DNA of 64,000 bases. Source: JAABTH01 sp964390725. GTDB lineage: Bacteria; Bacillota; Dethiobacteria; DTU022. Location: the NCBI GenBank assembly GCA_964390725.1, contig CAYMIW010000011.1, positions 15,480-79,479 of the forward strand, written 5' to 3'. Shown one piece after another: positions 62,256-64,000 of the stretch. The notes below the pieces were generated by a model. It did no database searches. It saw only the letters and a program-made list of their open reading frames with translations, and was not told where the DNA came from. How positions within the stretch are numbered: position 1 is the stretch's first letter; each line of letters starts with the position of its first letter. Position numbers and translations under genes: made by a program.

Positions 62256-62284
62256 ATTATAGCAAAGAATGCATAATTATTCAA
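62256..62284 (-). promoter_or_regulatory. Sigma-A promoter of the riboswitch-controlled RCC1 protein gene
   Basis: On the minus strand TTGAAT (62284-62279), a 17-base spacer and TATAAT (62261-62256). Transcription would start near 62249, directly before the c-di-GMP aptamer. Confidence 0.8.
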
Positions 62285-62381
62285 GAAAGTTTTTATATTT
62301 TTCTGTAAAGTGCAGGCAGATGCCCTTTCCGCTAATAATTTATTAAAGAAAAATGTTAGTGCAGAAGTCCGGAGGTTTATA

Positions 62382-62420
62382 ATGACTACTGGTTTCCATT
62401 CTATTTTAATGTTAGTTTAA
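62382..62420 (+). CDS. Possible 12-residue peptide upstream of glutamine synthetase
   Basis: GGAGGT at 62371 precedes an ATG encoding MTTGFHSILMLV and a stop. It lies about 60 bases upstream of the glnA promoter, so it would not be a glnA leader peptide unless an upstream promoter also reads through. Weak support. Confidence 0.2.
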   Translation: MTTGFHSILMLV

Positions 62421-62482
62421 ACTGGCAGAAGTCAGGCTGCCTGTCTGAAGATTGTGTAGTTTTACAACTATACCCGGGCATG

Positions 62483-62510
62483 TTAACATTATGTTTATGT
62501 AATATATAAT
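62483..62510 (+). promoter_or_regulatory. Sigma-A promoter of glutamine synthetase
   Basis: TTAACA (62483-62488), 16 bases, TATAAT (62505-62510). The start near 62517 leaves about 26 bases before the ATG at 62543. Confidence 0.65.
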
Positions 62511-62542
62511 AAATCACTTAGGGAGTGAAGAGTTTAAACCTT

Positions 62543-63865
62543 ATGGTTAACGAAGACGAAGTACTCAAAGCAGCGGCGGATAATGACATCCGCTACATAC
62601 GCCTCCAGTTTGTGGATATTCTCGGCAGACTGAAGGACGTGGAGATACCGGTTGAGCAGTTAAGCAGGGCCCTGCGGGAAGAGATAATGTTTGATGGTTC
62701 ATCGGTGGAAGGTTTTGTAACAGTTGAAGAGAGCGATATGAGGCTTGCCCCCGATCCGGACACACTCAGTATTTTGCCCTGGAAAGAAGAGTCTGTAGCA
62801 AGAATGATCTGTGATGTAAAGAGAGCAGATGGATCCTTTTTTGAGGGCTGCCCCCGCAGCGTTTTGAAAAAAACTCTTACTGAAGCTGAAGAAAAGGGTT
62901 TCAGTTACAATGTAGGACCGGAACCGGAATTTTTTCTCTTCAGGAATAATGATAAAGGTCAGGCTACTACCCTGGCCTCCAATGAAGATGGTTACTGTGA
63001 TGAGATTATCGACAAGGAAGAAAAAGTACTGCGAGGAATAGCTGAAAATCTGAAAAAACTGGATTTTGAAATTGAAGCGTTGCACCAGGAAAATGCACCA
63101 GGACAATACGAGATTGTCTTTAAGTATGATGACGCCCTGACAACAGCCGACAAGGTTATAACTTTTAAAACTGTTGTCCGTGCAATTGCACACAAGTATA
63201 AATTGCACGCAACCTTTATGCCGAAACCATTTGCCGATCATGCCGGATCCTGTATGCATATTCACCAATCCCTGTTTAAAGACGGGCAGAATGTTTTTTA
63301 TGCAGAAGATGACCAGGATCATCTCAGTAAAACAGCCAGGTATTTTATTGGCGGGCAGCTTGCTTATGCCCGTGAGTTCAGCGCTATAACCAATCCTATA
63401 GTTAACTCATACAAACGGTTGGGCAGTGGATTTGAAGCGCCCCTCTATGTTGCCTGGTCGCTGCAGAATCGAACTTCCCTGATCCGGGTTCCGGCTGCTC
63501 ATAGCAAGGTTGGCACCAGGGTTGAACTGCGTAGTCCGGATGCTACCTGCAATCCTTACCTGGCCCTGGCGGTTATATTGAAAGCCGGTTTAAAGGGAAT
63601 TGAGGAAAAAATTGAGCCACCCGTTCCGCTGAATGGGAATAACTATGAACTGGAGAACAACCGGGTAAATAGCCTGGATCAAGCAGATAAACTGCCCCGT
63701 GATCTAGGAGAAGCCCTGCATTTAATGAATAAAAGCAGCTTTATGCGCAATACCGTAGGCAGCCATGTTCATGACCAGTTTATTGATCAGAAAACTACAG
63801 AGTGGGATTCTTACTGCAGTGAAATACACCCCTGGGAAATTAGTAATTTTCTGTCGGAGTATTGA
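62543..63865 (+). CDS. glnA: Glutamine synthetase type I
   Basis: The 440-residue enzyme makes glutamine from glutamate, ammonia and ATP. Family signatures are MFDGSSVEGF (near residue 45), GPEPEFFLF, the ATP-site QYEIVFKYDDA and KPFADHAGSCMHIH, and the glutamate-binding segment NPYLALAVIL. It lacks the about 25-residue insertion of GSI-beta; length and sequence fit GSI-alpha of Firmicutes, which is regulated by feedback rather than adenylylation. An in-frame GTG at 62525 is possible, but the predicted transcript starts only 8 bases before it and AGGGAG touches it. The ATG at 62543 aligns better with homologues. It has its own promoter and terminator. Confidence 0.95.
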   Translation: MVNEDEVLKAAADNDIRYIRLQFVDILGRLKDVEIPVEQLSRALREEIMFDGSSVEGFVTVEESDMRLAPDPDTLSILPWKEESVARMICDVKRADGSFFEGCPRSVLKKTLTEAEEKGFSYNVGPEPEFFLFRNNDKGQATTLASNEDGYCDEIIDKEEKVLRGIAENLKKLDFEIEALHQENAPGQYEIVFKYDDALTTADKVITFKTVVRAIAHKYKLHATFMPKPFADHAGSCMHIHQSLFKDGQNVFYAEDDQDHLSKTARYFIGGQLAYAREFSAITNPIVNSYKRLGSGFEAPLYVAWSLQNRTSLIRVPAAHSKVGTRVELRSPDATCNPYLALAVILKAGLKGIEEKIEPPVPLNGNNYELENNRVNSLDQADKLPRDLGEALHLMNKSSFMRNTVGSHVHDQFIDQKTTEWDSYCSEIHPWEISNFLSEY

Positions 63866-63886
63866 TACGGTTTAAATAAAATGATC

Positions 63887-63922
63887 AAGCGGTGGCTGTT
63901 TAAAGCCACCGCTTTTCTTTTT
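63887..63922 (+). terminator. Rho-independent terminator of glutamine synthetase
   Basis: AAGCGGTGGCT (63887-63897) pairs perfectly with AGCCACCGCTT (63904-63914), followed by TTCTTTTTGG. Confidence 0.92.
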
Positions 63923-63958
63923 GGCCGCAGGGTATATTATTGTATCTGTACAAAAAAA

Positions 63959-64000
63959 TGGCTGGGGCGGCAGGATTCGAACCTGCGAATGCGGATTCCA
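63959..64000 (-). tRNA. tRNA, probably tRNA-Gln, 5' half cut by the window edge
   Basis: The minus strand shows CCA, discriminator G, acceptor strand CGCCCCA, T-arm GCAGG-TTCGAAT-CCTGC, variable loop CATTC and the 3' part of the anticodon arm (TGGA-ATCCG). The pattern and the A of the acceptor pair fit tRNA-Gln; the third anticodon base is beyond the edge, so the anticodon is read only as nTG. Confidence 0.75.

Overview
The window looks like a chromosome segment of a low-to-moderate GC, Gram-positive-type anaerobe of the Clostridia, perhaps a syntroph-like or amino-acid/lipid-fermenting lineage. The reasons are Bacillus-type ribosome binding sites, TTGACA/TATAAT promoters, frequent GTG/TTG starts, c-di-GMP riboswitches of both classes in front of surface proteins, cohesin and dockerin modules, a non-pyrrolysine MttB-type methyltransferase with its corrinoid protein, and a 3-hydroxyacyl-CoA dehydrogenase/enoyl-CoA hydratase fusion followed by a thiolase. 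Species cannot be named from sequence alone.

Layout. 1-8.6 kb is a DNA-processing, possibly defence-related block: a UvrD/Rep-type helicase cut by the left edge, sbcD and sbcC, and a convergent OLD-family ATPase/TOPRIM nuclease, with a decayed serine recombinase just upstream of sbcD. 8.6-10 kb is AT-rich with one LapA-domain membrane protein. 10-27.7 kb is a large cell-surface block: two class I and one class II c-di-GMP riboswitch precede a glucosaminidase-like protein, a highly acidic surface protein, a beta-helix-like anchored protein and an N-acetylmuramoyl-L-alanine amidase; then come a helical-repeat wall protein, two anchored single-cohesin proteins and two large secreted dockerin proteins. 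28.2-31.5 kb carries beta-oxidation enzymes. 31.6-37.3 kb has a soluble chemoreceptor-like protein, tRNA-Arg, a clostripain-family protease flanked by two inverted-repeat (REPIN-like) units, and a secreted trypsin-like protease with a C-terminal dockerin. 37.4-40.8 kb has a two-gene sodium:solute symporter, LarE and two small lipoproteins.

41.1-57.4 kb is a long, tightly spaced plus-strand cluster: corrinoid protein, MttB-family methyltransferase, a complete peptide/nickel-type ABC importer, a 1046-residue caspase-clan (C25-like) protein, a C45-type acyltransferase/hydrolase, an M20 amidohydrolase, a metallo-beta-lactamase-fold hydrolase, glycerol kinase (apparently with an ATT start) and a DUF192 lipoprotein. 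I infer uptake and breakdown of an N-methylated, amide- or glycerol-linked compound. On the opposite strand a 1542-residue RCC1/B-repeat surface protein is read from its own sigma-A promoter through a third class I c-di-GMP riboswitch and a leader terminator. The window closes with glutamine synthetase and a tRNA, probably tRNA-Gln, cut by the right edge.

The strongest candidate for a little-described system is the c-di-GMP-controlled, non-cellulosomal cohesin-dockerin surface assembly with dedicated peptidoglycan hydrolases (about 10-27 kb, plus the dockerin protease at 35.7-37.3 kb and the RCC1 protein at 57-62 kb). The methyltransferase/ABC importer/caspase-clan protein cluster is second.
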